The notes under the pieces: generated by a model
Told to the model about the DNA's origin: nothing
Database searches by the model: none
What the model saw: the letters and a program-made list of their open reading frames with translations, nothing else
Part shown: in pieces, positions 7,979-16,114 of the stretch
Layout of the letters: every line of letters begins with the position of its first letter
Position numbering within the stretch: position 1 is the first letter of the stretch
Source: RBG-13-51-18 sp050014095
GTDB lineage: Bacteria; Chloroflexota; Dehalococcoidia; Dehalococcoidales; RBG-16-60-22
Length of the DNA stretch: 64,000 nucleotides
Direction of reading: 5' to 3'
NCBI GenBank assembly: GCA_050014095.1
Contig: JBEKDZ010000001.1
Coordinates: 1 to 64,000 of the forward strand
Position numbers and translations under genes: made by a program

Positions 7979-8485
7979 TTACGCCAGCGTTATATCCACC
8001 TGCAGTGTCCAGGTGCCGCCGGACTTGGTGCCGAGGCTTTCCACTTTTCGGTTGAGGCATTTACCGCTGGTAGCCTGCTTGACTACCCACTCGTTCCAGG
8101 CATAGTTAGCATCGCTCGCTCCGAAGCTTGCCTTGAAGGTCGCTTTTTGCGTCGTCGACGTGGGATAGCCGGTATCCATGCCCTTGTAGGTCTTGTTAGT
8201 TGCTGCCTGTAAATCCGTCTGCGTCGCATTAGCCGCCGTATTGCTGTCCCCCACCCCTATCTGCGCCCCGGCGTTATTAAAGTGGTTGGCCGAATCGCCA
8301 CAGACTATATCCCATATCTCGTCTATGCCGCTGTTCAGCAGGCAGTTCCCCTCCCCGTTTATCACCTCGTAAGGCTTATAGAGTCGTTGGAACTCTGCCT
8401 CTCTCCCCCGGTATTTCTCGATGTCTTGCCAGTACTTACTAAGTTGAAAACGACAAAGCCATTGCGCTGTATCCTGTTTTTGCAT
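7979..8485 (-). CDS. Phage structural protein, unrecognised family
   Basis: A 168-residue protein between the capsid and fibre genes, 17 bases upstream of the latter's start. Its N-terminus (WLCRFQLSKYWQDIEKYRGREAEFQRL) is helical. The middle has the segment AQIGVGDSNTAANATQTDLQAA, familiar to me from phage head or tail-accessory proteins, and the C-terminus is beta-rich, ending TWTLQVDITLA. A capsid decoration or minor fibre role is likely from its position. No enzymatic motif is present. Confidence 0.55.
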   Translation of the reverse strand: MQKQDTAQWLCRFQLSKYWQDIEKYRGREAEFQRLYKPYEVINGEGNCLLNSGIDEIWDIVCGDSANHFNNAGAQIGVGDSNTAANATQTDLQAATNKTYKGMDTGYPTSTTQKATFKASFGASDANYAWNEWVVKQATSGKCLNRKVESLGTKSGGTWTLQVDITLA

Positions 8486-8504
8486 GATTACCTCCTATTT
8501 TATA

Positions 8505-8580
8505 TGTCATCCTGAGCGGAGCGAAGGATCCGTTTTAAACCGAACGGATTCTTCAGTCGCTTCGCTCCTTCAGAATGACA
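8505..8580. repeat. Inverted pair of GTCATyCTGAGCG...GAAGgATC repeats
   Basis: Between the capsid and accessory genes, TGTCATCCTGAGCGGAGCG and its trailing AAGGATCCG are followed by an inverted copy (CGGATTCTTCAGTCGCTTCG, then CTCCTTCAGAATGACA). The whole can fold into one long hairpin. Related single copies occur at 18821-18846 and 37381-37428. It may also slow or terminate transcription after the capsid gene. Confidence 0.6.
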
Positions 8581-8598
8581 TCATTGTTTTTTTGATTG

Positions 8599-9519
8599 TT
8601 AATCCTTAACGCCGATAAGCGCCGCCGCCTTAATTGAGCTGAACAGCGCCAGCGATACATACCACTTAACGCGCGTCCTGGAGGCGTCTTTATCTTCCAG
8701 CGCCCCCACCGGTTCCACCTGCAGGTGCCCCGGGCTAGTCAGCCCACAGAGCGCCCCCTCGCCTAACTGTACCGCGTAAATGGTTGAGCAATCCCCGCCG
8801 GTGGTAGCTGTTTCCACCCCGCCAGCGACCACGTGCGTATCGAGTATCCAGTCGTTCACGCCGATAAGCACGCTGTCCCATAACTGCACGAAGTTCCCGA
8901 ACTGGTCACGGTCGGACACAATCATAGCTCCCCCATCCCTCACTAGCGCGTTTATCTTCCGCCGCGAACGCCGGCTCATGAGCAGCATATCCGGCTTGCT
9001 GCCTTTAACGGCGTCGACAAGTTCGTCCAGTTTGGCGAGTGTTAGTGTGGCGCCGGCAGTGCCCATGGCAATTACCTGACTTCCCGCCACGCCGGTATTA
9101 ATCAATTTCTTCAAACCGTCAAACTGCTTCGAGCTGGTCGCGGTGTTCCCGTAGATGAACATCTCCTCGAATTTGCTTTGGAGCGCCTTGGCTTTCAGCT
9201 CGATAACCGCTGCCTCCAGGTCCTGAATATTGCTGCGGGTGGATTTTAAGAAATTATCCACGTCCGCGTCGCCGCCCATGATTTTCAGGTTGGCTGTCAG
9301 CTGTGTGAAGGTCGGCGTGGACTCATTCCATGTATCACCCACATCGTAAAAGTCGATATTGGGCAGTGTATTTTCCTGGTTATAGGTCAACCCGTTACCC
9401 ACGATCTCGATGAAGGGAAGCCTCTGCAAGACCGGTGAGTCCTTGACGATGGTCTCCACCACCCCCTGCATCAGCATATCATTAGATAGTTTAGCTGCCT
9501 CGGTTAATGTTAATGCCAT
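8599..9519 (-). CDS. Phage major capsid protein (HK97 fold)
   Basis: A 306-residue protein. It begins MALTLTEAAKLSNDMLMQGVVETIVKDSPVL, the usual N-terminus of a group of HK97-fold capsid proteins that lack a long N-terminal scaffold (delta) domain. The E-loop region (TYNQENTLPNIDFYDVGDTWNES) precedes the long spine helix (LKSTRSNIQDLEAAVIELKAKAL), and the P and A domains follow, with a typical SRRSRRKINALVRDGG segment and a final strand (KWYVSLALFSSIKAAALIGV). It lies downstream of a separate scaffold gene, the expected order. High confidence. Confidence 0.9.
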   Translation of the reverse strand: MALTLTEAAKLSNDMLMQGVVETIVKDSPVLQRLPFIEIVGNGLTYNQENTLPNIDFYDVGDTWNESTPTFTQLTANLKIMGGDADVDNFLKSTRSNIQDLEAAVIELKAKALQSKFEEMFIYGNTATSSKQFDGLKKLINTGVAGSQVIAMGTAGATLTLAKLDELVDAVKGSKPDMLLMSRRSRRKINALVRDGGAMIVSDRDQFGNFVQLWDSVLIGVNDWILDTHVVAGGVETATTGGDCSTIYAVQLGEGALCGLTSPGHLQVEPVGALEDKDASRTRVKWYVSLALFSSIKAAALIGVKD

Positions 9520-9597
9520 ATTTGTTTACCTCCTTATCCCTTTTACCCTTTAACTCTTCCTTGCTACTTGTTACTTGCTACTTGCTACTTCCCCCCT
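9520..9597. repeat. Low-complexity spacer with ACTTGCTACTT repeats
   Basis: Between capsid and scaffold genes, bases 9560-9591 read as repeated (T)ACTTGTTACTTGCTACTT units. A similar tract lies at 11556-11596 upstream of the portal gene. No gene or promoter is evident apart from the capsid gene's ribosome binding site. Confidence 0.4.
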
Positions 9598-10077
9598 TTA
9601 TCCCCCCTCCATCGCGTATTTGATTTTCTCCCTCGCGGATAAGGCTGAAAGGTCTAGCGGTGTTCTCTGCGGAGCGCCTGCCGGTACTCTCACTCTCGCG
9701 CTCTCCGCCGCCACATGCTGTTTCACCTTTTCCACCAGCGCCTGTGCGCTTTTTACCGACTCATTGATTTCCCCGATGCTATTCCCTTTAATCATCTCGT
9801 CCACCAGGCCGGGATTCACCTGTATCACCAGATCCTTATAAGCCGTAACCGCCGCTCCCAGGGCATTTTTCGTTTCCTCCTGTACCTTGCCGGTATCAAC
9901 CAGCGTCTGCTTTAAGGCGGCCATCTCGCCATCCTTTTCCTTTGCCGTCTTTTCAAGCCCGGCGATAGCTGCTTCTTTGGTCTTAAGCTCGTTTTTCAGC
10001 AAGTCGTTTTCCATCTTCAATGTATCGAGCTCGTTTACCGTCTCTCCCCCGTTTACCTTCCCCAGTTCTTCAGCCAT
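9598..10077 (-). CDS. Phage capsid scaffold protein
   Basis: A 159-residue, highly charged protein. Residues about 15-65 are a coiled coil (NELDTLKMENDLLKNELKTKEAAIAGLEK), followed by helices and a short C-terminal end (LDLSALSAREKIKYAMEGG) typical of capsid-binding tails of scaffold proteins. It lies between portal and capsid, the conserved position of scaffolding genes. No protease motif (Ser-His-Asp) is seen, so head maturation may not involve a dedicated protease. Confidence comes from composition and gene order. Confidence 0.75.
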   Translation of the reverse strand: MAEELGKVNGGETVNELDTLKMENDLLKNELKTKEAAIAGLEKTAKEKDGEMAALKQTLVDTGKVQEETKNALGAAVTAYKDLVIQVNPGLVDEMIKGNSIGEINESVKSAQALVEKVKQHVAAESARVRVPAGAPQRTPLDLSALSAREKIKYAMEGG

Positions 10078-10094
10078 GTTGTCCCTCCTGCTCC

Positions 10095-11492
10095 TTACTC
10101 CTCAATGCTCTCCGTACGGGATGTTAAAGCACCCTCTCTCGCTCCGCTCCTGCCGGATTTAACATTAAGTGTTTTATTCATCGTTAAAATGGACTCCCTT
10201 TCTTCAAGCCACTTCTGGAACTCGTTATCCGGGTCGGCCACCCCGATTTCCCCCATGGCCGTCCGGCGGGAATGTATCCCCGTCTGCACCATAACCTGCT
10301 CACTGCTTACTTTGGTTTCCATGTCGTTGGGCAGCACCGGTCCCCAGATTACTCGCAAATGCCCCCCGCTCCTCGCCGCCCCCAGGTCTTCACCCCCGAA
10401 CTTCTCCTCCAACTTTAGAATCATCTCGCTGCGGCGGTTATAAGCGGCGGTCCGTATTAGTCTCTTACGCCGCACCTTCTGTAAAAGCGGCTGTAGCTCT
10501 ATTTCCAGCGCCACGCCGGACATGCTCTTCTCGATACCGCCGAAGGCTGACCGCGGACTCTCCGATAAATCGTGCATGGAGCGATAAATCAGGTCGATGT
10601 AGTTGATATGCAAATTGACGCCACCACCCTGCAGCAAGTCCAGCAGATAGGCTTTGGCGTCCTCCGGGATATTCCAAACCGCCCCCGGTTTCACCGCGAT
10701 ATCTTCAGATTCCTCCACGTTCTCCAGCACGGCAATAGGATTCCCTGATAGCTCGAGAATACGCGATAGCTGGCTCATGGCACGGTTCAGCTCCCGCTGA
10801 CTCTCCATTATCTGTGGTAAATCAGATACGCCCCAGAACTTCTTCGGCTCCCGCAGGTTGGGGAAGACAACAAATGGGATAAAACCGTAGGGATTGGGTT
10901 TGTTTTCCAGCAAGGCGTTATCTATGTATAGCTCGAATTCGTTATCCGTCCATATCTCGACAATAACCGCCGTTTTATTCCTGGACTTTACCCCGTAGAG
11001 AAGCCCGACCTCCTCCTGGGACAACTGATACCTGGAAGCGATACGCCACAACCGGGACGTATCATCACCGGAGCACCAGGCATAGATGCCCTGTATATCC
11101 GGAGCTGTAACCCTCACTCTCTTTTCCGCCGCGTCCCAGATGACCTTATAGCACCCGTCCCCCAGCACCGCACAGTCGATTTCCGTCTCCAGGTCAAGCT
11201 GCTCTAGATAGTTCTCGCTGTATACCCTTTTTAGCGTTGCCTCCGCTCTTCTGGCGGATTCCCTTGCTCTATCCGAGTCTTTATAAGGGTCGACGGCAAA
11301 GCTAATGCCCCCCATGAGATACGACGTAACCTTTTCTATAAATACCTTGGCGTAGTTGAATGTCAGTCGCCGCTCATGCCACCTCCCCTTGCCCTCCCAC
11401 TGCTTGCCGTAATAAAAATCTAGCAACTCCTTATAACCTTTTATCCTGTCGAGGTCTAAACGCGCTAACTGCGAAAGTACTGAATCATTCAT
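10095..11492 (-). CDS. Phage portal protein (SPP1 gp6-like)
   Basis: A 465-residue protein forming the dodecameric DNA gate of the capsid. The N-terminal region (LDFYYGKQWEGKGRWHERRLTFNYAKVFIEKVTSYLMG) is the standard opening of SPP1/gp6-type portals. The stem and wing parts follow, with IVEIWTDNEFELYID, NPYGFIPFVVFPNLREP and the helical QIMESQRELNRAMSQLSRILELSGNP. The C-terminal part is a helix-rich crown. It is the first structural gene of the leftward block, 18 bases upstream of the scaffold gene, with an in-frame ATG and good length for the family. Confidence 0.9.
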   Translation of the reverse strand: MNDSVLSQLARLDLDRIKGYKELLDFYYGKQWEGKGRWHERRLTFNYAKVFIEKVTSYLMGGISFAVDPYKDSDRARESARRAEATLKRVYSENYLEQLDLETEIDCAVLGDGCYKVIWDAAEKRVRVTAPDIQGIYAWCSGDDTSRLWRIASRYQLSQEEVGLLYGVKSRNKTAVIVEIWTDNEFELYIDNALLENKPNPYGFIPFVVFPNLREPKKFWGVSDLPQIMESQRELNRAMSQLSRILELSGNPIAVLENVEESEDIAVKPGAVWNIPEDAKAYLLDLLQGGGVNLHINYIDLIYRSMHDLSESPRSAFGGIEKSMSGVALEIELQPLLQKVRRKRLIRTAAYNRRSEMILKLEEKFGGEDLGAARSGGHLRVIWGPVLPNDMETKVSSEQVMVQTGIHSRRTAMGEIGVADPDNEFQKWLEERESILTMNKTLNVKSGRSGAREGALTSRTESIEE

Positions 11493-11594
11493 CGTATCTC
11501 GTTCTCCTCTAATTCCCTTTTTTCCGTTTCCCCATAAAATTAATTGACTTATTACTTATTCTTTCCTTGTTACTTGCTACTTATTACTTGATAC

Positions 11595-11903
11595 TTATCC
11601 CCTCAATGCCCTCTGTATCGTTCGTTGGCTCACCCCAAAAACCATCGCCAGTTCCTTAACTTTTTTACCGGCTTTAAAAAGTCTTTTTATTTCCTTATCC
11701 CGCGTCTGCTTCATCCAGCGTTGACGTCCCCGCGGCTCATCATAAAGGCACTGCGGGAAAGGACAGTCTAAACAGGCTTTAGCATATTCGCATCCCTCAT
11801 CGCGATAGTGACAGTACTCCGGCTTTAAATCCGCTTTATATTGAGTGGTTTTTACTTCTGCTTCCGGGTTATCTCCGCCAATCTCACAAGTCTCCAAAAC
11901 CAT
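11595..11903 (-). CDS. Small Cys-rich protein with C-terminal helix-turn-helix
   Basis: A 102-residue protein. Residues about 30-54 hold five Cys (YCHYRDEGCEYAKACLDCPF, then PQCLYDEP), a likely metal-binding knot. Residues about 66-102 (DKEIKRLFKAGKKVKELAMVFGVSQRTIQRALRG) are a resolvase/Hin-type HTH. It precedes the portal gene by about 100 bases and has its own promoter with a LexA-like box, so it may be the first gene of the leftward transcript. A terminase small subunit or a late-gene regulator are both possible; the sequence does not decide. Confidence 0.6.
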   Translation of the reverse strand: MVLETCEIGGDNPEAEVKTTQYKADLKPEYCHYRDEGCEYAKACLDCPFPQCLYDEPRGRQRWMKQTRDKEIKRLFKAGKKVKELAMVFGVSQRTIQRALRG

Positions 11904-11930
11904 AGCACACCTCTACAATCAAACAGACAA

Positions 11931-11974
11931 ACATTAGCACAATTGTTCTACTATCGTCAACTTCGTTTTGTCAC
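11931..11974 (-). promoter_or_regulatory. Leftward promoter with LexA-like box between -35 and -10
   Basis: Read leftward: -35 TTGACG (11955-11960), an 18-base spacer and -10 TAATGT (11931-11936). The spacer contains GAACAATTGTGC (11937-11948), close to the Gram-positive SOS box GAAC-N4-GTTC, within a wider 16-base dyad (11935-11950, TAGCACAATTGTTCTA). An upstream GTGACAAAA (11966-11974) is also conserved in the second copy of this promoter at 25006-25048. The position between the promoter boxes fits repression. It would drive the HTH gene and perhaps the portal-capsid block. Confidence 0.55.
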
Positions 11975-11989
11975 TTTTTTCTTACCCCC

Positions 11990-12036
11990 TTGACAACCTA
12001 AAATCTTGTTTGTTATAATTGCTTTAACAAAGCAAT
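11990..12036 (+). promoter_or_regulatory. Rightward sigma-70 promoter with overlapping palindromic operator
   Basis: A consensus promoter: TTGACA at 11990-11995, an 18-base spacer and TATAAT at 12014-12019. A perfect dyad ATTGCTTT-AAC-AAAGCAAT spans 12018-12036, overlapping the end of the -10 box and the expected transcription start. This is the classic place for an autorepressor. The downstream gene at 12063 encodes an HTH protein and is the natural candidate to bind it. Confidence 0.65.
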
Positions 12037-12062
12037 ATTTATTAAGAGATGGTTAAAGTAAT

Positions 12063-12269
12063 ATGTCTATCTTAGAAAACTATTTCAGCGTCCTTGAGGC
12101 GGGCCGTCGTTTGAAAGTGCACCCGGAAACAGTCAAGCGGCTCTGCCGCCAGGGTGACCTCCCAGCCGATAAAATCCGTAACACCTGGCTGATAAAAAAA
12201 GATACCCTCGATAATTTCGCTGGCACCTATAATCCTAACCGCGGCGCGCGGAGAAAACTGATTAAATGA
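12063..12269 (+). CDS. Excisionase/MerR-like helix-turn-helix protein (HTH_17 type)
   Basis: A 68-residue protein whose first 50 residues (FSVLEAGRRLKVHPETVKRLCRQGDLPADKIRNTWLIKKDTLDNF) follow the winged HTH pattern of excisionase-family DNA-binding proteins. The basic tail (NRGARRKLIK) may add DNA contacts. It sits directly behind a strong promoter and palindrome and 63 bases before the first large surface-protein gene. It could be an autoregulator of the surface-protein transcript or a prophage control protein. No integrase is nearby, so a true excisionase role is less likely. Confidence 0.7.
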   Translation: MSILENYFSVLEAGRRLKVHPETVKRLCRQGDLPADKIRNTWLIKKDTLDNFAGTYNPNRGARRKLIK

Positions 12270-12332
12270 AAGGAGCCGAAGAAGAGAAACTCGTCAGGCC
12301 AGATAGTATTTCTCCTTTTATAGGAGATTGTC

Positions 12333-14183
12333 ATGAAAAAGGTTACCGTGCCTAATAAATATATCAAGGGTCTTATCTCGCTGGCGATGATTTTACTGAT
12401 GTTTATGGTTTTTGTACCGTCTTCACCGGTTCTTGCGGCGCCAGCAATCAACCTGATACCCTCCGCTGGTGCCGTTGGTACTGTCGTTACTATTAACGGT
12501 ACAGTCTTCGATTCCTATAAAGGCGATAATGTCCACATCTTCTTTGATACTACGGAAATTGAAAATAGCCCGCTTACTGTCCCTGTTCAAGGGGCTTTCT
12601 CTATCGACTTTACTATCCCCGCTAGTGCCAACGCCGGTCAGCATTGGATAGAAGTCAGGAGTGAAACCACATCATCATCAATGCTTGCCAAGAACTATTT
12701 TACTGTCGAGGCAACCACTCTCACGCTAGCGACCCCCGAAGGTGGTGTCGGCACCTCGGTCAACATCGCCGGCAGCGGCTTTTACGTAAATAAGCCGGTG
12801 ACCCTGTATTTTATGAATATAACAAAGGATGAACTAGGCACCACAATGGCTTCCAGCACCGGCAAGTTCACACATCAATTCGTCGTTCCCGTTAGTACCG
12901 CCGGCTTTCATAAGATTATCGCCTCTAACGATATGGGAAATAGCGCCGAAATTCAATTCAAAGTGCTCCCTAAATTAAAGCTCAACTTAGATTCAGCCGG
13001 TTCTGGAGATTTAGTCAGCGCTAGCGGCACCGGTTTTGCCAGCCGCACCACGGTAAGCATTATCTTCGGTGCTCAAGATATCGCTTCGACTCAAACCGAT
13101 GACCTTGGCAACTTCAAAATCGATTTTAGTGTTCCCTCGGTTAAACCCTATTCCTATAATGTCAGAGCGCAGGATAATCAAGGTAATACTGATATCGTTA
13201 AATTCACCGTCACCGCCGGCGCCACACTAAGTGAAACCATCGGCTACACCGGCAGCGAGCTTACCATCAACGGCAGCGGTTTTTTACCTGGCGCTACTAT
13301 CTACATCTATTATGATAACAACCGCATTACTTCAGCCCTTGCTGATAATAATGGCGACTTCACCGCCACATTTATCGTCCCCCCCGGCGGCGGTAAACAC
13401 ATTATTACAGTATACGATGGCAGCACTACTAAAAAATACAATTTCGCCTTAGACAAAAGCCCTCCCCCGATGCCTACTCTGCTCCTGCCTAACAACAATA
13501 GCCTAACAATAGCCGAGGCTAACTTTGATTGGAGTGATGTCACTGATAACAGTACGCCAGTAACCTATAGCCTGCAAATCGCCTCGGACCAGAACTTTGG
13601 TTCTTTAGTTTTATCAAAAACAGGTATTAGAGAATCGCACTATACCCTCACCAAAGATGAAATTCTATCCGCGGATTTTAATAAAGCCCCCTATTATTGG
13701 AAAATAAAAGCCATCGACGGCGCTGATAATGAAAGTGAATGGACGTCACCCTGGGTTTTTTATGTAAGTGTACCGTCCGTCCCAATTTTAGACTTACCCT
13801 TACCCGATGCTAAAGTTGAGTTACCCATACACTTTAGCTGGCAGTCTACCGCCAGCCTTAGTCTGCCGCTAACCTATAACCTGCAAATTGCCACTAATCC
13901 CGATTTCACTTCTCTTATATTAAATAAAACTGGCCTCACCCTCGCGGAATACCTCGCCTCGGAAAAAGATGATTTAAAACTTGAGAATAAAACAACCTAT
14001 TATTGGAGAGTAAAAGCTATTGATGGCGTCGGCAACTCCAGTGATTGGTCAACAACCGGTTCTTTCGGTTTTATTGCTGCTGCCGGCTTCCCGAGTTGGG
14101 CAATCTATATCTTGATTACTTTTGGAGGTCTAATAGCCCTCCTCCTCGCATTCCGTGCTGGCAGGCGGACGGCCTATCATTAG
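12333..14183 (+). CDS. Large cell-surface protein, IPT/TIG-like and FnIII-like repeats, C-terminal membrane anchor
   Basis: A 616-residue protein with a signal peptide (hydrophobic core about residues 12-29, cleavage near VLAAP). Residues about 32-370 hold four Ig-like (IPT/TIG type) repeats, each with a G.VGT.V.I.G..F opening and an IPA or VP..AG.H closing. Residues about 375-575 hold two FnIII-like repeats, recognisable by P.LLPN, FDWSDVTD..PVTYSLQIA and YYWK(I/V)KAIDG. The C-terminus is a membrane helix (WAIYILITFGGLIALLLAF) followed by RAGRRTAYH. It is oriented against the flanking phage genes and is the first of two paralogues. Probably an anchored adhesin or S-layer-like protein; phage-carried cargo or an insertion. 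Confidence 0.7.
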   Translation: MKKVTVPNKYIKGLISLAMILLMFMVFVPSSPVLAAPAINLIPSAGAVGTVVTINGTVFDSYKGDNVHIFFDTTEIENSPLTVPVQGAFSIDFTIPASANAGQHWIEVRSETTSSSMLAKNYFTVEATTLTLATPEGGVGTSVNIAGSGFYVNKPVTLYFMNITKDELGTTMASSTGKFTHQFVVPVSTAGFHKIIASNDMGNSAEIQFKVLPKLKLNLDSAGSGDLVSASGTGFASRTTVSIIFGAQDIASTQTDDLGNFKIDFSVPSVKPYSYNVRAQDNQGNTDIVKFTVTAGATLSETIGYTGSELTINGSGFLPGATIYIYYDNNRITSALADNNGDFTATFIVPPGGGKHIITVYDGSTTKKYNFALDKSPPPMPTLLLPNNNSLTIAEANFDWSDVTDNSTPVTYSLQIASDQNFGSLVLSKTGIRESHYTLTKDEILSADFNKAPYYWKIKAIDGADNESEWTSPWVFYVSVPSVPILDLPLPDAKVELPIHFSWQSTASLSLPLTYNLQIATNPDFTSLILNKTGLTLAEYLASEKDDLKLENKTTYYWRVKAIDGVGNSSDWSTTGSFGFIAAAGFPSWAIYILITFGGLIALLLAFRAGRRTAYH

Positions 14184-14218
14184 CCATTAAATAACGTTAT
14201 ATATTTCAGGAGGATATT

Positions 14219-15973
14219 ATGAAAATCAGTAAAATCATTAGGATATTCGGCGTCGCGTTTATCCTTACACTGCTCTTTACCATGCTACCGGTATCACCGG
14301 CCTTCTCTACTGCTATTACTTATACTTACTCTATCGCTATATCACCCACCCAAGGCGATATCGGCACTACAGTCAGTTACAATGGCGTATCCAATCCAGC
14401 ACCCACAAGCGCTACCACCGCTAGTATTTACTTTTCCCCAAATAACCTCTCCATCGGTGCGAATCTTTCATCAGCATCCACCTATATACGGCTTGTTAAC
14501 GAGAGAACTATACCCAGCTTTGATGATGTAGGCCCTAACGCCGGAAATTATACCGGCGACTTTACAATACCTTCCTCTATACCCGTTTCGACCGACCCAT
14601 TGGTAGGAGGTAACGTTTCTCAAGACGTTTCTGCAGGCACCTATTATGTTTATGTTACGATTACGTCAGGAGACAATACCAGTGGGGTAGCTGCCAAGGC
14701 AACCTTTACCTTAACCCAGCCCACCCTCGACCCCCTCTCCCCAACCTCCGGTCCATCTGGCACCAGTGTAGTAGTTTCCGGTCACTACTTCCCGAATAGC
14801 GCCCAGCTCACCTTTAAATTTGATACCACCACCGTCTCACCAACATCCGGGCATACCAGCACAACATCTAGCGGCACCTTTTTAAGCTATATTACTATCC
14901 CATCCGGTTACCTCCCCGGCCAACATACCCTCTATATAACCGCCGGCAGTGATTCCAGCGCCATCACTCTATCCGCCACCTTTACCATCACTGCTGTTTC
15001 CAGCGCTTCTATTGACAGCGTTTTCCCACAAACAGGCATGTCTGGCACACTTGTTGAAGTCCACGGTTCCAACTTCCCGGCTGGCGCCCAGATTACCTTC
15101 AATTTCGATGATAATTCTGTCGCGATAACGAACGGAGATACCTCCACCAGCACCGGTGGCGACTTTATCTCACGTATTACTATCCCGTCTGCCACCACCG
15201 GCTCCCATACCATTAGAGTTACCGTCGGCGGTGCTACCGATTTCAAATTCTTTACCGTCACAGGAACACCACCAACAACGCCCCCACCAACGTTAACCAC
15301 CCCCATCAGTATCGACCCGAGCAGCGGTTCTGTAAACTCTTCCGTCAGTGTCAGCGGCAGCAGTTTCCTGGCAAATCATAATGTCGATATCACTTTTAAT
15401 GGTACGCTGGTTAAACAAACCAATACTAATGATGCTGGAGCCTTTTTAACTTCCTTCCAGGTGCCTTCCAAACCTTCTGGCAACCACACCGTCGCCGCTA
15501 CTGACGGCACTAATACCGGCACTAAAGTGTTCACTATTGAATCGACAGCTCCACAAATACCACAGCCGTCGTTACCATTAATGAAGGAAGCTGTATCATC
15601 ACCCGTTACTTTTGATTGGGCTGATGTTACCGACCCCAGCGCTCCGGTCACCTATAAGCTTCAGATCGCCACGTCTGCCAACTTCGATGCTGATTCCATT
15701 ATCATCAACAAAACTGGCCTCACCGTTTCCCAATACACACTCTCCGACGATGACATGAAAAAGCTATCGTCAGATGTACCGACTTATTATTGGAGAGAAA
15801 AAGCCGTCGATGCTGCCTTTAACGAAAGTGGTTGGACCGGCGCCAGTGAATTCTCACTGGCTAAACCATTCTCGTTCACCGGCTGGCCCTTATATGGAAC
15901 CATCGGCATCGGCGCGTTGCTTTTATTCCTCATCGGCATCTGGATAGGCAGGAAAACCGCCTATAGCTACTAA
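14219..15973 (+). CDS. Second large cell-surface protein, IPT/TIG-like and FnIII-like, membrane-anchored
   Basis: A 584-residue paralogue of the preceding gene, 35 bases downstream with its own strong site (AGGAGG). It has a signal peptide with cleavage near PAFS. Ig-like repeats recur with the PTSGPSGTSVVVSG.YFPNSAQLTF pattern, and a Thr/Pro hinge (TPPTTPPPTLTTP) separates the last of them. One FnIII-like domain (FDWADVTDPSAPVTYKLQIA, TYYWREKAVDAA) precedes a membrane helix and the tail GRKTAYSY. The C-terminal GR(R/K)TAY motif is shared with its neighbour. The gene ends just before a strong terminator. Function is unknown beyond the surface location. Confidence 0.7.
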   Translation: MKISKIIRIFGVAFILTLLFTMLPVSPAFSTAITYTYSIAISPTQGDIGTTVSYNGVSNPAPTSATTASIYFSPNNLSIGANLSSASTYIRLVNERTIPSFDDVGPNAGNYTGDFTIPSSIPVSTDPLVGGNVSQDVSAGTYYVYVTITSGDNTSGVAAKATFTLTQPTLDPLSPTSGPSGTSVVVSGHYFPNSAQLTFKFDTTTVSPTSGHTSTTSSGTFLSYITIPSGYLPGQHTLYITAGSDSSAITLSATFTITAVSSASIDSVFPQTGMSGTLVEVHGSNFPAGAQITFNFDDNSVAITNGDTSTSTGGDFISRITIPSATTGSHTIRVTVGGATDFKFFTVTGTPPTTPPPTLTTPISIDPSSGSVNSSVSVSGSSFLANHNVDITFNGTLVKQTNTNDAGAFLTSFQVPSKPSGNHTVAATDGTNTGTKVFTIESTAPQIPQPSLPLMKEAVSSPVTFDWADVTDPSAPVTYKLQIATSANFDADSIIINKTGLTVSQYTLSDDDMKKLSSDVPTYYWREKAVDAAFNESGWTGASEFSLAKPFSFTGWPLYGTIGIGALLLFLIGIWIGRKTAYSY

Positions 15974-15986
15974 TTAAAAACAAATT

Positions 15987-16034
15987 ACCCCCTCTCCTCA
16001 TATTACCTCCCCGACGAGGAGAGGGGGTTTTTAT
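15987..16034 (+). terminator. Rho-independent terminator of the surface-protein transcript
   Basis: A 12-bp GC-rich stem, CCCCCTCTCCTC (15988-15999) and GAGGAGAGGGGG (16016-16027), is followed directly by TTTTTATTT. It lies 14 bases after the stop codon of the second surface-protein gene. Confidence 0.85.
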
Positions 16035-16055
16035 TTCTATACAATAGCCTTTTCA

Positions 16056-16094
16056 AAAATAAAAAAGGGGAGCACTAACGCTCCCCTCCCCTTT
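16056..16094 (-). terminator. Terminator of the leftward HicA-like/DUF6941 transcript
   Basis: Read leftward, GGGGAGC and GCTCCCC (16067-16073 with 16080-16086) form a stem with a 6-base loop, followed by a T-run (complement of 16056-16066). It is 20 bases beyond the stop of the HicA-like gene, so the two opposed transcripts each have their own terminator. Confidence 0.75.
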
Positions 16095-16114
16095 TACCCA
16101 ACTGTTAATATGTA

